A stretch of 64,000 bases of DNA from Sva-07 sp942492715 (GCA_942492715.1 CALOFW010000017.1:124001-188000); one strand, 5' to 3'; positions 36,201 through 44,463 are shown, counted from the first letter of the stretch. The notes: generated from the sequence alone by a model not told the origin. Program-made: numbers and translations.

Positions 36201-37341
36201 CTCCTGCTCGCCCGCGACCTGCACTGAGCTCGAGCCAGAGGACGGCGACGGGCCCGGCACACTCCGGATCCGCTACGAGGGTGCCGGCGACACCACCGTC
36301 AGCGCCACCGCGACTGACAACGTCGGCAACACCTCCGAGCCGGTGACCACATTCATCGATCGCACACCACCAGATGTGACGATCTCCGCCGCGCCGGCGG
36401 GGTGGACGAATGCGGACTCGGTCGTCGTGACGATCACCGCACAGGACACCGGGTCCGGGGTGCAGTCCATCTTCCAGGACTGCACGACCTGCGAGGTCGT
36501 CGAACCGTTCACCATCGACGAGGTCGGCACCGCGACACTCCGGATCCGCTCGTCCGCCGAGGGCGTCACCGACATCAGTGCCACGGCGACCGACACCGCC
36601 GGCAACACCTCGGAGGCCGTGACCACGACGACCTTTGTCGACCGGACGCCCCCGACGACCACGTTGTCCGTGACACCGGATCCTTCCGCCGTGCCGGGTC
36701 CGGACGTGAACCCGCTCTACGTCGTCGGCGAGTCGATCTCGGTGGAGTTCACCTGTGCGGACGGAACGTCGGGTGACGGTCCGGAGCAGTCGCCCATCGA
36801 GACGTGCCAGCTGCTCGACGGCACCGACGTCGTGGCCGACGCGGGGCCGGCGGGCACCGGCACGTACGTCGTCGACACCAGCGGTCCGGGCACGCACAGC
36901 TTCTCGGTCGCCGCCACCGACGCGGCCGGCAACAGCTCGCTCCCGACCGTTCCGATCCCCGTCGTCGTCGCCTACAACACGTGCCTGCTGTACGACGACA
37001 CACAGGAGAAGAACGTCGGGTCGAACTACACCATCAAGGTGCAGGTCTGCGACGCGGATGGCAACGACCTGTCGTCCAGGAACATCACGCTGACGGCGCT
37101 CACGATCGACGGCTCGATCCTCCCGGGCCCCAACTTCCAGGGCAACTCCAACAACGGGTTCGTGTTCCGCTTCACCCGCAGCAACTCGGCGTACACGTAC
37201 AACCTCGACACCGACATGCTCGACGGGGACGGCACCCAGCACTTCCTCTACTTCACGACCGAACCCGTCCCGTCCGGTACGACCGACGTGGAAGAGCTCC
37301 AAGCGCTTGCCACGAACGCAGCGCCGTTCCGACTGCGCTGA
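30247..37341 (+). CDS. Giant secreted gingipain-like (C25) protein with beta-helix and GLRRI pentapeptide blocks
   Basis: This 2364-residue secreted protein has a long signal peptide at about residues 1-45, ending AAPLAAQA. Next come a right-handed beta-helix (about 75-350; GGGIDI, GGGIHNAG repeats), then blocks of L-centred pentapeptides with 13 copies of GLRRI (419-684). A PPC-like domain follows near 940-1100. Then comes a caspase-fold peptidase C25 domain with H1391 (PNAHYDYES) and nucleophile C1436 (TVGCHAG). Two Ig-like repeats with F-I/V-D-R-T-P-P linkers lie near 2010-2160. There is no sortase signal, C-terminal membrane helix or type IX secretion tail, so it is probably released or held by other domains. 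ATG 30247 fits GAGGTG; GTG 30241 is the alternative. Function as a protease is inferred from the catalytic pair only. Confidence 0.85.
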   Translation: MNARTNSRPNSPRRGVSWAAALCVTALASSALVATSSVQAAPLAAQATEPTSDVPADHTYTDLIADLEDGDGVVEPRLYKIDEPLELDTDTTLTARVPGQTTIEFTGVRSSAIKVTGQNVTISGVTITGGDNANGNGGGIDITRGSSLTLVESTVTGNFARQGGGIHNAGDLTIERSTIDNNQAERKGGGLRDDGTTTIVNSTFNANIASQGGAVSSAGTTDIVHATIVGNIATSSSSAGVDRNGGSLTVSYSIIGNNLRTNGSAASDCSGTPDLLELNLVTDDSGCNPVGTVLVSDPMVDTLTDNGGPTATMALLAGSPALDAIGLVEAADGPECASETTTDQRGTERPTDAGCELGAYERGQLAVDIDLAVDTGNYSSLGVDNTVEVGVTSVPTSAIVGELAARTVADEDGTVDASGLRRIGLRRIDIGDLGDTETVDDNGDPVALPPSELKAIGLRRISLESIGLRRIGLRRIDIDSTGLRRIGLPTIPLSEIPLLVDGGWEGLLAGTGFAGVPLQSITLEDISGNDAAGDPLVDGLDDLTLQSIDLSSTGLRRISLPSILLTELPLEAVQVGNAVPDDADYAQAWCESLFGTAACSDPTFVDEVGGAELWEAQLAGADVETDDVFGVPLGGLTAAGLRRIDIEDAGLRRIGLRRIGLRRIFIENTGLRRIELSDIGLRRIDLDGDGEEEGIESIIDCSPIDGINPCSTDDTNTLTLGDIAAGCVDPADGASTATCRLRPEATVGQLLDLLGVEIDGVSLLDGLTLYDLLFAFVPPEDVPWETIDLDQALLQNVAVPPQPTFDYLTTVSVVEGPADVDVSLLLPDGFAVAAAPNPDPATWCPATDAACLNEVAPNAPLELGNPTYSIDDVASGEYVLRVPVRAGLSIGDADQFPTFVSVEGAGPNGEAPLAEAGPVGVNVVEAASGGPGRAPILDDGQLQLGHIGSSDDVDLYSFTTPEGTTGASARILLSNIPTGVDYDLSVYGPRPGSLRNPPTRTLNSLGDVDFDLDPSDDALSTDLANDIAIDVNVLAADIDELVLEGDYALRDISSRRSNNDEEVDIAALEQNTTYVVAVSGYFGDLSTEPYGLRVRLDRRSALPPCATVLEYPDHAPPTAETPPALNIGGGTNTLYVTNAARLDAEAAGRSGDIIAAIADTEDVNGVDAGLLLVDDLDAFDGWNDDSCDVDARNDVVRQIGAAIDGAMADVEDAGGSIENLVIVGGDGVIPMAAVPDLTEYSNEATFAREVLSDSGSSNAAAGTIGNGYLLSDDPYATDAGISILGGDHELHVPERNIGRLVETADEIVGQLENFADPRYNGLLDPATFSDAASVTGYDFLDDGAQAIIDALDTDGPFDASNSLQGPAWDKDAFLGLFDGGADYSVISPNAHYDYESLLPAAADTAGYFTDEQLVTTADVSELATPPTNSLIFTVGCHAGFSVSDVQLGLTGALDWAQLYGSTGNQYVAHTTYGYGDTDIVAYSERLAALFAANVAAMVDGEPGAPTSLGAAVRLAKQQYLASTLVLTPYDEKILQSWTYYGLPMYDLGPIVEPPVDVEAAGTSSFADAFGATTLDLTSSSLTVPVSTGPVTFAFDEAVDGVVPVAIDLAGDALELNPTDDGSYYSVDGNTIVAQYRTVQPLVDVAIPTDGESDDEYGGFLITGLVSEDLDDYVPFVSRPVIDNSVDESRIVVDDSAFPATLQRIGEVGDQQRLLVAAGQYEANQRLFREIRGELLPRVGDDDVPSRFIDVSGQTVSDVGTTGRGVQFDIVTDAKAARVVVVYREVGANQWRSVELAGTSVDELTTRWFGSAPLDDPAADVEFFAQNAAASGAVGITSRKIENFLATEAVDPETGLEIVYTGEPDKQLAGRFFASGAAFDVNPESETTTFSVDSGEPRPYNPETGIRIVFDPDNAGDYVFETGTITLDRGAHVLFAQDESLDRVYRFFILDPQAPTVTTSTTRSDDGVDVTITAVDSLSGVRSTEYSCSPATCTELEPEDGDGPGTLRIRYEGAGDTTVSATATDNVGNTSEPVTTFIDRTPPDVTISAAPAGWTNADSVVVTITAQDTGSGVQSIFQDCTTCEVVEPFTIDEVGTATLRIRSSAEGVTDISATATDTAGNTSEAVTTTTFVDRTPPTTTLSVTPDPSAVPGPDVNPLYVVGESISVEFTCADGTSGDGPEQSPIETCQLLDGTDVVADAGPAGTGTYVVDTSGPGTHSFSVAATDAAGNSSLPTVPIPVVVAYNTCLLYDDTQEKNVGSNYTIKVQVCDADGNDLSSRNITLTALTIDGSILPGPNFQGNSNNGFVFRFTRSNSAYTYNLDTDMLDGDGTQHFLYFTTEPVPSGTTDVEELQALATNAAPFRLR
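31501..32298 (+). repeat. GLRRI pentapeptide-repeat blocks
   Basis: Thirteen GLRRI units lie in three clusters (31501-31700, 31906-31920, 32164-32298). They are interleaved with five-residue units such as IDIDS, IGLPT and IELSD. The register is x-[GDS]-[L/I]-x-x, the pattern of pentapeptide-repeat beta-helices, but with Arg-Arg at the outward positions in most turns. Confidence 0.7.
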
Positions 37342-37360
37342 TGGAGTAGAACGACTCGGG

Positions 37361-40300
37361 ATGGACGCCGTCGGCACCGACGTCGGGACCGAGTCCTACG
37401 TGCCCGACATCGTCAGACACTGGGATGCCGGAGGCCGCCCGTACCAGAGCGTCGCGGGCTCGCTCGTATCGGCCGACATCTCCGGGTTCACCGCGCTGTC
37501 CGAGCGGCTCGCCGCCTACGGTCGTGAGGGCGCGGAAGAGCTGACCCTCCTCTTGAACCAGTGCTTCGGAGGGATGATCGAGATCATCGACACGTACGGG
37601 GGCGACGTCCTCAAGTTCGGCGGCGACGCCCTGCTGGTCCTGTTCGAGGGCACCGGCCACACGGAGCGGGCGGCAGCGGCCTGCATCGAGATGCGCACGC
37701 TGATCGAACGCCGGTGGTCAACCACTCTGGTGAAGCGAATCGAGCTGGGTATCTCGCAGGGGATCCACAGCGGCGACTTCGACCTTCATCTCGTCGACGC
37801 CGGCCATCGCGAGTTGCTCGTCGTCGGCCCGGGGATGTCGGCAACGGTCGACTGCGAAGGTGCCGCCGAGCGCGGACAGATCCTGCTGAGTCACGCCGCG
37901 GCAGCATTCCTCGACGACGCCTCGCTCGGAGAGTCCACGGCGGATGGCCGCGTCCTCGCATCGAGCCCGATTGCACCCCCTTGGAGCCCTTCCGCCGATC
38001 GGGTCGACGGCGTGGTCGCGCCGTACCTACCCGACTGGCTGATCGAGCAGACCGCGGCCGGCATCGTCGCGGAGCACCGCACGGTGACGGTCGGGTTCGT
38101 GTTCTTCGGCGGCGTCGATTCGTTGCTGGAGTCGGTCGGCCCCGATGCCGTGCACGAGCGACTGCAGGCACTTGCGGCCGCAACCGAACAGGCCGCCGCT
38201 CGCCACGGCGTGTTCTGGTTGGCGAGCGACGTGTACGCGGGCGGCGGCAAGATCATTCTCACCGCCGGGGCACCACGATCCACCGGGCAGGACGAGGATG
38301 CTGCGGTCCGGACCGCACGCGAACTGATCTCGGTGGACGTCGGGTTGCCGATACGGATCGGCCTCAACCGTGGTCCGGTCTACATGGGCGATCTCGGCTC
38401 GACCCGGCGGCGCACGTTCACTGTCATGGGCGACGCCGTCAATCTGGCGGCCCGCCTCATGCAGAAGTCGTCGGCGGGACAGGTCGTCGCGAGCGACGCA
38501 GTGCTCGAACTCGTCCCGACGGAATTCGAGCTCGACCACCTGGAGCCCTTCCTGGTCAAGGGGAAGACCGAACCGATCCGCGCGGCGCTGGTCGGAGAGC
38601 AACGCGATGGCGACCAGCACGGCGCCGACCCCGCTGCCCCCGAGGAGTTGCCATTCGTCGGACGCGAGGCCGAGCTGGCCGAACTCCGGAGCGCCCTCGA
38701 CGAAGCGAGGTCGGGACACGGTCGCGTCCTCGACGTCGTCGGCGAGCCCGGCATCGGGAAGAGCCGACTCGTCGAGCACTGTCTGACCAACCTCGCCGAC
38801 GTCACGGTTCTTCGGGCCAAGGGGGGTATGTACTCCCGTGCGACGCCGTACTTCGCCGTGTCCACGATGCTGCGCGAGCTCGCTGGAATCGACCGGTCGG
38901 CTCCGCCCGCGACGGCCGGACGTCTGATGGCGGCCAAGGTGCTCGAACGGACACCGGAGCTCGAACCCTGGCTCCCGCTGCTGGCAATTGCGTTCGGTGC
39001 CGAAACGCCCATGACCCCCGAGGTCGAGCGGATCGATCCTGCGAACCGGGCCGCAAAGCTCCGCGAGGTCGTCGTCGACCTCCTGACGGCGGCCGTGCCG
39101 GGGCCGATCGTGTTCAGGATCGACGACTCACATCGACTCGACGAAGCGTCCGATGAGCTGTTCGCAGCGATCGGCCGGCGAATCGCTGGCCGTCCATGGC
39201 TGCTGATCTCACTGCGCTGGCAGGATCACCCGACGTTTGCCGACCAGACCGACGATGTCGTGACCCTCGAGGTCGGGCCGCTGACACGCTCGGAGTCCGA
39301 ACAACTTGCGCGGGTGGCTGTCAGCGTCGATGAGAACTTCCACGAGGACGATCTCGAGGACCTCCTTCGTCGAGGGATCACCAACCCGCTGTTCCTGCTC
39401 GAGCTGGTTCGCGCCGGGATCGCGGGCGACGCAGCGACGCCCGACTCGATCGAAGCACTCGTCACCGCTCGCATCGACACCCTCAGCGCGAAGGATCGGC
39501 TCCTGCTGCGCGAGGCATCCGTGCTCGGTTCGGTCGTCGACGCCCAGCTGCTCGCCGAGGCCGTCGGAGCGAACGGCCTCCGGGCGCCCGCCCGCTGGTC
39601 ATCGCTCTCCGGGTTCTTGCGCCCCACGGGCGACTCGACGCTCCGCTTCGAACAGGGCCTGTATCGCGAGGTCGCCTACAACGGCCTGTCGTTCCGTCGT
39701 CGCCGGCAACTCCATGCAGGAGTCGGACGGGTACTGGAGCGGCGTGCCGGCGAAGACTGGGCGAGCACATCCGAGCTGTTGTCGCTGCACTTCCACGAAG
39801 CTCGGGACTGGGAACGCACCTGGCGCTACTCGGTGGTTGCCGGCGATCGCGCCGAGAGCCAGTACGCCCACGTCGAGGCCGCAGGCTTCTATCGGCGCGC
39901 GCTCGCGGTTCCGAAGTCGTACCGTCCATCCGCTGATGGATTCGCGGCAGTGGCCGAGTCACTGGCAGACGCGCTCGAACTGGCCGGGGACTATCGCGGT
40001 GCCGGCGACGCTCTCACCAGCGCGCGCAAGGCACGAAGCAATTCGAGCGATCAGGTGCGCCTGATGCGAAAGGAGGGGATCATCTGCGAACGCAAGGGCA
40101 AGTACAGCCAAGCACTGCGTTGGTACGGCCGCGGATTGACCAGGGCGGCGACGCTGCCGCCCCCGGAGGCCGCACGTTCTGAAGCCGAGCTCGCCCTGGC
40201 CTACGCGGGCGTCAGACTTCGGCAGGGCCGACTGCGCGACACCGTGACCTGGGCGCACCGAGCCGAGCACATCGCGGAGCAACTCGACGACAACCGAATG

Positions 40301-41155
40301 CTCGCCTACAGCTCCTACCTGCTCATGAGCGGCTACAGCATGCTGCGCCGCCCAGAGGCGCTCCACTACCGATCAGTGCCACTGCCACTGTACGAGCAGA
40401 TCGGGGATCTCGTCGGGCAGGCGAACGTGCTCAACAACCTCGGTGTGGACGCTCAGGACGAATCCCGGTGGAAGGACGCGTTGAGCTGCTACGACCGGAG
40501 TCGACGGCTCTACGCGGAGGTCGGTGACGTGATCGGGTCTGCCACGGCCGCCCTCAACATCGGCGAGATTCTCTCCAATCAGGGGCTTCTCGACGAGGCA
40601 GAACCCCTTTTCGACGAGGCAGCGCGGGCATGCCGGCGCGCCGGTTATGAAGTCGGGGTTGCGGTGGCGACCTGCTACCACGGCCGGCTGCTCGCCCGGC
40701 GTGGCGACTACGACACCGCCCGTGAGATGCTCGCCGACGCGCTCACCCGTTTCGAGCGGATCGGCGCATCGCATTTTGCGGTCGAGACCAAGGCGTTCCA
40801 GCTGGAGTGCGAGGTACTCGCTGGCAACGGCCGCAGTGCGGCCGCCGCTGCGCCGCCGCTGCTCGCCGAAGCGCGCGACGTCGGCGACCCCCTCCTCGAG
40901 ACGATCGTCCTGCGAGCGCTGGGATGGGCACACCTCATCGAGGGCGACTACGCAGAGGCGGAGCGGATCGCCGATCAGTGCCTCCAGCTCAGCGAGGAGG
41001 TCGGGAGCCGGTACGAGACCGCGCTGGCCTTGATCATGCGGGGCCAGGCCCTCGACCGAACCGGGCGCGACCGGAAACCCGATCACACTCGGGCTCGCGA
41101 GATCCTCACCGACCTCGGTGTGGTCGTGCTACCTCGCCGTGCCGGTCAGGCGTAG
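37361..41155 (+). CDS. Double nucleotide-cyclase / AAA ATPase / TPR signalling protein (soluble adenylyl cyclase-like)
   Basis: This 1264-residue protein has two class III cyclase-type domains, an AAA/NACHT-like ATPase with Walker A GEPGIGKS (461-468) and a C-terminal TPR region. Cyclase domain 1 (about 25-200) keeps both metal aspartates (VSADISGFT; LKFGGDALLV) but lacks the Asn/Arg element. Domain 2 (about 235-420) lacks both aspartates (FVFFGGVDS; YAGGGKII) but keeps the MGDAVNLAARL Asn/Arg element. The two halves could form one composite active site, as in mammalian soluble adenylyl cyclase. ATG 37361 follows the C25 stop by 19 nt, with no good ribosome site. The 3' end overlaps a convergent NTF2-like gene by 10 nt. 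Confidence 0.9.
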   Translation: MDAVGTDVGTESYVPDIVRHWDAGGRPYQSVAGSLVSADISGFTALSERLAAYGREGAEELTLLLNQCFGGMIEIIDTYGGDVLKFGGDALLVLFEGTGHTERAAAACIEMRTLIERRWSTTLVKRIELGISQGIHSGDFDLHLVDAGHRELLVVGPGMSATVDCEGAAERGQILLSHAAAAFLDDASLGESTADGRVLASSPIAPPWSPSADRVDGVVAPYLPDWLIEQTAAGIVAEHRTVTVGFVFFGGVDSLLESVGPDAVHERLQALAAATEQAAARHGVFWLASDVYAGGGKIILTAGAPRSTGQDEDAAVRTARELISVDVGLPIRIGLNRGPVYMGDLGSTRRRTFTVMGDAVNLAARLMQKSSAGQVVASDAVLELVPTEFELDHLEPFLVKGKTEPIRAALVGEQRDGDQHGADPAAPEELPFVGREAELAELRSALDEARSGHGRVLDVVGEPGIGKSRLVEHCLTNLADVTVLRAKGGMYSRATPYFAVSTMLRELAGIDRSAPPATAGRLMAAKVLERTPELEPWLPLLAIAFGAETPMTPEVERIDPANRAAKLREVVVDLLTAAVPGPIVFRIDDSHRLDEASDELFAAIGRRIAGRPWLLISLRWQDHPTFADQTDDVVTLEVGPLTRSESEQLARVAVSVDENFHEDDLEDLLRRGITNPLFLLELVRAGIAGDAATPDSIEALVTARIDTLSAKDRLLLREASVLGSVVDAQLLAEAVGANGLRAPARWSSLSGFLRPTGDSTLRFEQGLYREVAYNGLSFRRRRQLHAGVGRVLERRAGEDWASTSELLSLHFHEARDWERTWRYSVVAGDRAESQYAHVEAAGFYRRALAVPKSYRPSADGFAAVAESLADALELAGDYRGAGDALTSARKARSNSSDQVRLMRKEGIICERKGKYSQALRWYGRGLTRAATLPPPEAARSEAELALAYAGVRLRQGRLRDTVTWAHRAEHIAEQLDDNRMLAYSSYLLMSGYSMLRRPEALHYRSVPLPLYEQIGDLVGQANVLNNLGVDAQDESRWKDALSCYDRSRRLYAEVGDVIGSATAALNIGEILSNQGLLDEAEPLFDEAARACRRAGYEVGVAVATCYHGRLLARRGDYDTAREMLADALTRFERIGASHFAVETKAFQLECEVLAGNGRSAAAAAPPLLAEARDVGDPLLETIVLRALGWAHLIEGDYAEAERIADQCLQLSEEVGSRYETALALIMRGQALDRTGRDRKPDHTRAREILTDLGVVVLPRRAGQA

Positions 41156-41514
41156 AGCGAGGCGAGCGCGGCGGTGTCGACGTACTCGTGGAGGCCGGTG
41201 ATCAGGCCCTGCTCGTCGAAGTGCAACACCACGCACACGTCGGTCGCGGCCGACACCCCGTCGGGACGGGTGAGGCGCACGAGGTGCTGCTCGACGACGA
41301 ACCGCTCCCCCATGTTGCGGCGGATGTCGGAGTACTCGACGGTCACGCCGTCGCGTTTCAGACCCTGGATCATCGTCAGCAAGCCGTCGATGCCGTGCTC
41401 GGGATTGCCGTTCTGACGCACGCCGGCGCCGGGTGCGAAGAGATCGGTGAGGCCGTCGAACTCCTGGGTGGAGAAGTGCTCGAACAGCTCAGCGGTGCGT
41501 GCGTCGAGGTCCAT
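41146..41514 (-). CDS. Small NTF2/SnoaL-like protein (second paralogue)
   Basis: This 122-residue cone-fold protein has an N-terminal helix followed by FDGLTDLFAPGAGV, and ends GLITGLHEYVDTAALASLYA. It aligns with the 8435-8800 protein over the FV-x-QH, LPDG/RPDG and EY-[IV]-D-[ST] blocks. No enzymatic residues can be assigned. TACTGT (41521-41526, minus strand) lies exactly 6 nt before the ATG. It is convergent with the cyclase/TPR gene and the two 3' ends overlap. Confidence 0.85.
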   Translation of the reverse strand: MDLDARTAELFEHFSTQEFDGLTDLFAPGAGVRQNGNPEHGIDGLLTMIQGLKRDGVTVEYSDIRRNMGERFVVEQHLVRLTRPDGVSAATDVCVVLHFDEQGLITGLHEYVDTAALASLYA

Positions 41515-41520
41515 GTACGA

Positions 41521-41526
41521 ACAGTA
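41521..41526 (-). promoter_or_regulatory. -10 element (TACTGT) of the second NTF2 gene
   Basis: TACTGT on the minus strand lies 6 nt before the ATG at 41514. Confidence 0.5.
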
Positions 41527-41561
41527 CCCCGGTGGCCGTCGCCGGCATCCGACCGACGGCC

Positions 41562-41567
41562 TAACCT
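41562..41567 (+). promoter_or_regulatory. -10 element (TAACCT) of tldD
   Basis: TAACCT lies 6 nt before the tldD ATG at 41574. The gap between the divergent starts is only 59 nt and holds both -10 elements. Confidence 0.55.
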
Positions 41568-41573
41568 GCTCGG

Positions 41574-43037
41574 ATGACCGACCTGCTGATCGAATCGCAG
41601 ACCCTCGAGGACCGGCTCCGATCCGTGCTCCCGGGCGACGTCGACTACGCCTCGGTCCGACTCGTCGACGAGCGGTCCGAGCGCCTGACGGTTCGCCGCA
41701 ACCAACTCGAGCCGATCTTCAACCAGTTCGACACCGGCGTGATGATCTCGATCTGGGATGCGGGCGGCCTCGGTTACGCCGCCACCACCGACCTCAGCGA
41801 GGACGGACTGCGCAGCGCCGTCGACCGTGCGCGGTACTGGGCGACGGTCACCGCCGGCTCGATGGTGACCACCGCAGCGCCACGCAACCACGCGACCGGC
41901 ACCTACGTGTCGCCGGTGGAGATCACGTGGGACACCCTGCCGCTCGACGACCGCATCGGCCTGCTCCAGCAACAGTCGCGGCTGCTCGGGATCGACGACC
42001 GGATCGTCAACTGGGGTGCCTCGCTCGTGCGTCGCGACGTCGATCAACTCCTGCTCACACGGTCGAGGGTCGGCGCCACGGGCCGCATCGAACAGCGCTT
42101 CCGCTTCGTCTACCCGAGCCTCCAGGCAACGGCGAACGAAGGCACCAACACCCAGACCCGCACGTTCGGCGGTCACGCGTTCTGCGGACAGGGCGGCGCC
42201 GAGGTGCTCGGACGGTACGGCTTCGGCGACGCCGCCTCCCAGGTTGCCGAACAAGCGCTGGAGCTGCTCGACGCACCCAACTGTCCGACCGGCGTCATGG
42301 ACGCCCTCCTCGCCCCGGACCAGATGGTCCTGCAGATCCACGAGTCGATCGGCCATCCGCTCGAGCTCGATCGCATCCTCGGCGACGAACGCAACTATGC
42401 GGGCACGAGCTTCGTGACACCCGAGATGTTCGGTACGTACCAGTACGGCTCGGAGCTGCTCAACGTCACCTTCGATCCGACCGTGCCGGGACAGTTGGCG
42501 TCGTACGCGTTCGACGACGACGGCACGCCGGCGAAGCGTCAGCACCTCATCGAGAACGGCATCCTCGTACGCGGCCTCGGCGGCGCTGTGTCGCAGGAGC
42601 GCAGCGGTGTTCCCGGCGTCGCGAACTCTCGCGCCGACAACTGGAATCGACCACCGATCGACCGGATGGCGAACCTCAACGTCGAGCCGGGAGCGTCGAC
42701 GCTCGAGGAGCTGATCGCCTCGATCGAGCACGGCGTCTACATGCACACCAACAACTCCTGGTCGATCGACGACAGCCGCAACAAGTTCCAGTTCGGGTGC
42801 GAGTACGGCCAGCGGATCGAGAACGGCGAGATCGTCGGTGTGGTCCGCAACCCCGGCTATCGCGGGATCTCGTCCACGTTCTGGCGGAGCCTGAGCGGGG
42901 TCGCCGACACCGACAGCTTCACGGTGATGGGCACGCCGAACTGCGGCAAGGGCGAACTCAACCAGATGATCGGCACCGGTCATGCGTCGCCGGCGTGCAA
43001 GTTCTCGAACATCGAGGTCTTCGGAGGCGAGGCATGA
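41574..43037 (+). CDS. tldD: TldD-type metalloprotease subunit
   Basis: This 487-residue TldD/PmbA family protein has the zinc motif HExxxH at H256-E257-S-I-G-H261, which marks the catalytic subunit; the N-terminal pita-bread-like region and the C-terminal ACKFSNIEVFGG ending are complete. TldD pairs with TldE to form a tunnel-like heterodimer that degrades unfolded short peptides and trims leader peptides of some ribosomal peptide toxins. The stop overlaps the ATG of tldE. No precursor peptide gene is visible nearby. Confidence 0.93.
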   Translation: MTDLLIESQTLEDRLRSVLPGDVDYASVRLVDERSERLTVRRNQLEPIFNQFDTGVMISIWDAGGLGYAATTDLSEDGLRSAVDRARYWATVTAGSMVTTAAPRNHATGTYVSPVEITWDTLPLDDRIGLLQQQSRLLGIDDRIVNWGASLVRRDVDQLLLTRSRVGATGRIEQRFRFVYPSLQATANEGTNTQTRTFGGHAFCGQGGAEVLGRYGFGDAASQVAEQALELLDAPNCPTGVMDALLAPDQMVLQIHESIGHPLELDRILGDERNYAGTSFVTPEMFGTYQYGSELLNVTFDPTVPGQLASYAFDDDGTPAKRQHLIENGILVRGLGGAVSQERSGVPGVANSRADNWNRPPIDRMANLNVEPGASTLEELIASIEHGVYMHTNNSWSIDDSRNKFQFGCEYGQRIENGEIVGVVRNPGYRGISSTFWRSLSGVADTDSFTVMGTPNCGKGELNQMIGTGHASPACKFSNIEVFGGEA

Positions 43038-44395
43038 CCGGGGAGAACGGCATGAGCTCGCTCCGCGACGACCAGGCCTACTTCGACGAGTTGGTCACCA
43101 CGGCGACGGCCGCACTGGTGGGCGACGAGGTGCTGCTCGCCAACGTGTCGGGCGAACGGACCGACTTCATCCGTCTCAACCAGAGCGAGGTCCGCCAGGC
43201 CGGCACGATCGACCAACGCACCTTGACGGTCGACCTGGTCGAGGGTCGGCGCCACGTGGCGGGCAGCATCCGCCTGTCGGGGGTGCGCTCGATCGACGAC
43301 GCCCGGATCGCCGCCCTGCTGGTGCAGTTGCGCGAGCAACGCCGCGTCGTCGCCGACGACCCGTTCCTGCTCTACAACACCGAGCCGACCTCGACCGAGC
43401 GCATCGAGCGCGGATCGATCCCCGCCCCCGACGCCGCGCTCGCCGACATCCGCACCGCGGGAGCGAACCGCGATCTGGTCGGGATCTACGCGTCCGGCGA
43501 CACGTTCAGCGGCTTCGGCAACAGCCTCGGGCAGCGCAACTGGTTCCAGTCGTCGACGTTCAATCTCGACTGGTGCTTCTACCTCCGCGCCGACAAGGCG
43601 GCGAAGAACCTCTACGCCGGCTTCGAGTGGAACGACGATGCGTTCGCCGCCAAGGTCGACTGGTCGGCGCGGCAGGTCGCCGCCCTCGGGCGCGACCCGA
43701 TCAGCCTCCCGCCCGGCGAGTACCGCACCTACCTCGCTCCGAGAGCCATGGAGGAAGTGATCCAGCTGCTCTCGTGGCACGGCGCGTTCGGCCGGCGCGC
43801 CCACGAGACCCGCCAGACCCCGCTGCTCAAGATGCTGGTGGAGGACGTCACCCTGTCGCCTCTCGTGTCGATCAGCGAGGACACCGCCAACGGTGTCGCG
43901 GCCAACTTCCAGTCGGCCGGGTTCCTCCGGCCGGACTCGGTGCCGCTGATCGTCGACGGCGAGTACGCCGACACGCTCGTCTCACCTCGCTCGGCCCAGG
44001 AGTACGGCGTGCCCACCAACGGCGCCGGCGATGCCGAGTCGCCGCTGTCGGTGGCGGTCTCCCCCGGCACACTGCCGACCGCATCGGTCGGCGAAACGCT
44101 GGGCACCGGGCTGTTCGTCGGCAACCTCTGGTACCTGAACTTCTCCGACCAGGCGGCATGTCGCACCACGGGAATGACGCGGTTCGCGACCTTCTGGGTG
44201 GAGGACGGCGAGATCGTCGCGCCCGTCGACGTGCTGCGCTTCGACGACACCGCCTTCCATCTCCTCGGCGACCGCCTCGAGGGCCTCACCGACGACGCCG
44301 AGGTGTTGCTCGACACGTCCACCTACGGACGCCGGTCCACGGGCAGCGCCCGACTTCCCGGCGCCATGGTGGGCGCAATGCGCTTCGTGCTCTGA
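43034..44395 (+). CDS. tldE: TldE/PmbA-type protease subunit
   Basis: This 453-residue partner of TldD belongs to the same family but lacks the HExxxH zinc motif, as expected for the non-catalytic subunit. Conserved parts include the AMEEVIQLLSWH region, the SPLVSISEDTANG loop and the C-terminal MRFVL. The ATG at 43034 overlaps the tldD stop by ATGA and is preceded by GGAGGCGAGG, so the subunits are made in equal amounts by coupling. Confidence 0.93.
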   Translation: MTGENGMSSLRDDQAYFDELVTTATAALVGDEVLLANVSGERTDFIRLNQSEVRQAGTIDQRTLTVDLVEGRRHVAGSIRLSGVRSIDDARIAALLVQLREQRRVVADDPFLLYNTEPTSTERIERGSIPAPDAALADIRTAGANRDLVGIYASGDTFSGFGNSLGQRNWFQSSTFNLDWCFYLRADKAAKNLYAGFEWNDDAFAAKVDWSARQVAALGRDPISLPPGEYRTYLAPRAMEEVIQLLSWHGAFGRRAHETRQTPLLKMLVEDVTLSPLVSISEDTANGVAANFQSAGFLRPDSVPLIVDGEYADTLVSPRSAQEYGVPTNGAGDAESPLSVAVSPGTLPTASVGETLGTGLFVGNLWYLNFSDQAACRTTGMTRFATFWVEDGEIVAPVDVLRFDDTAFHLLGDRLEGLTDDAEVLLDTSTYGRRSTGSARLPGAMVGAMRFVL

Positions 44396-44463
44396 GCGAC
44401 CGCGCGCAACCAGCGTCGGTCGACGGTTGTGGCGGCGACGGGGCCCGGAGTACGGTCGACGTC

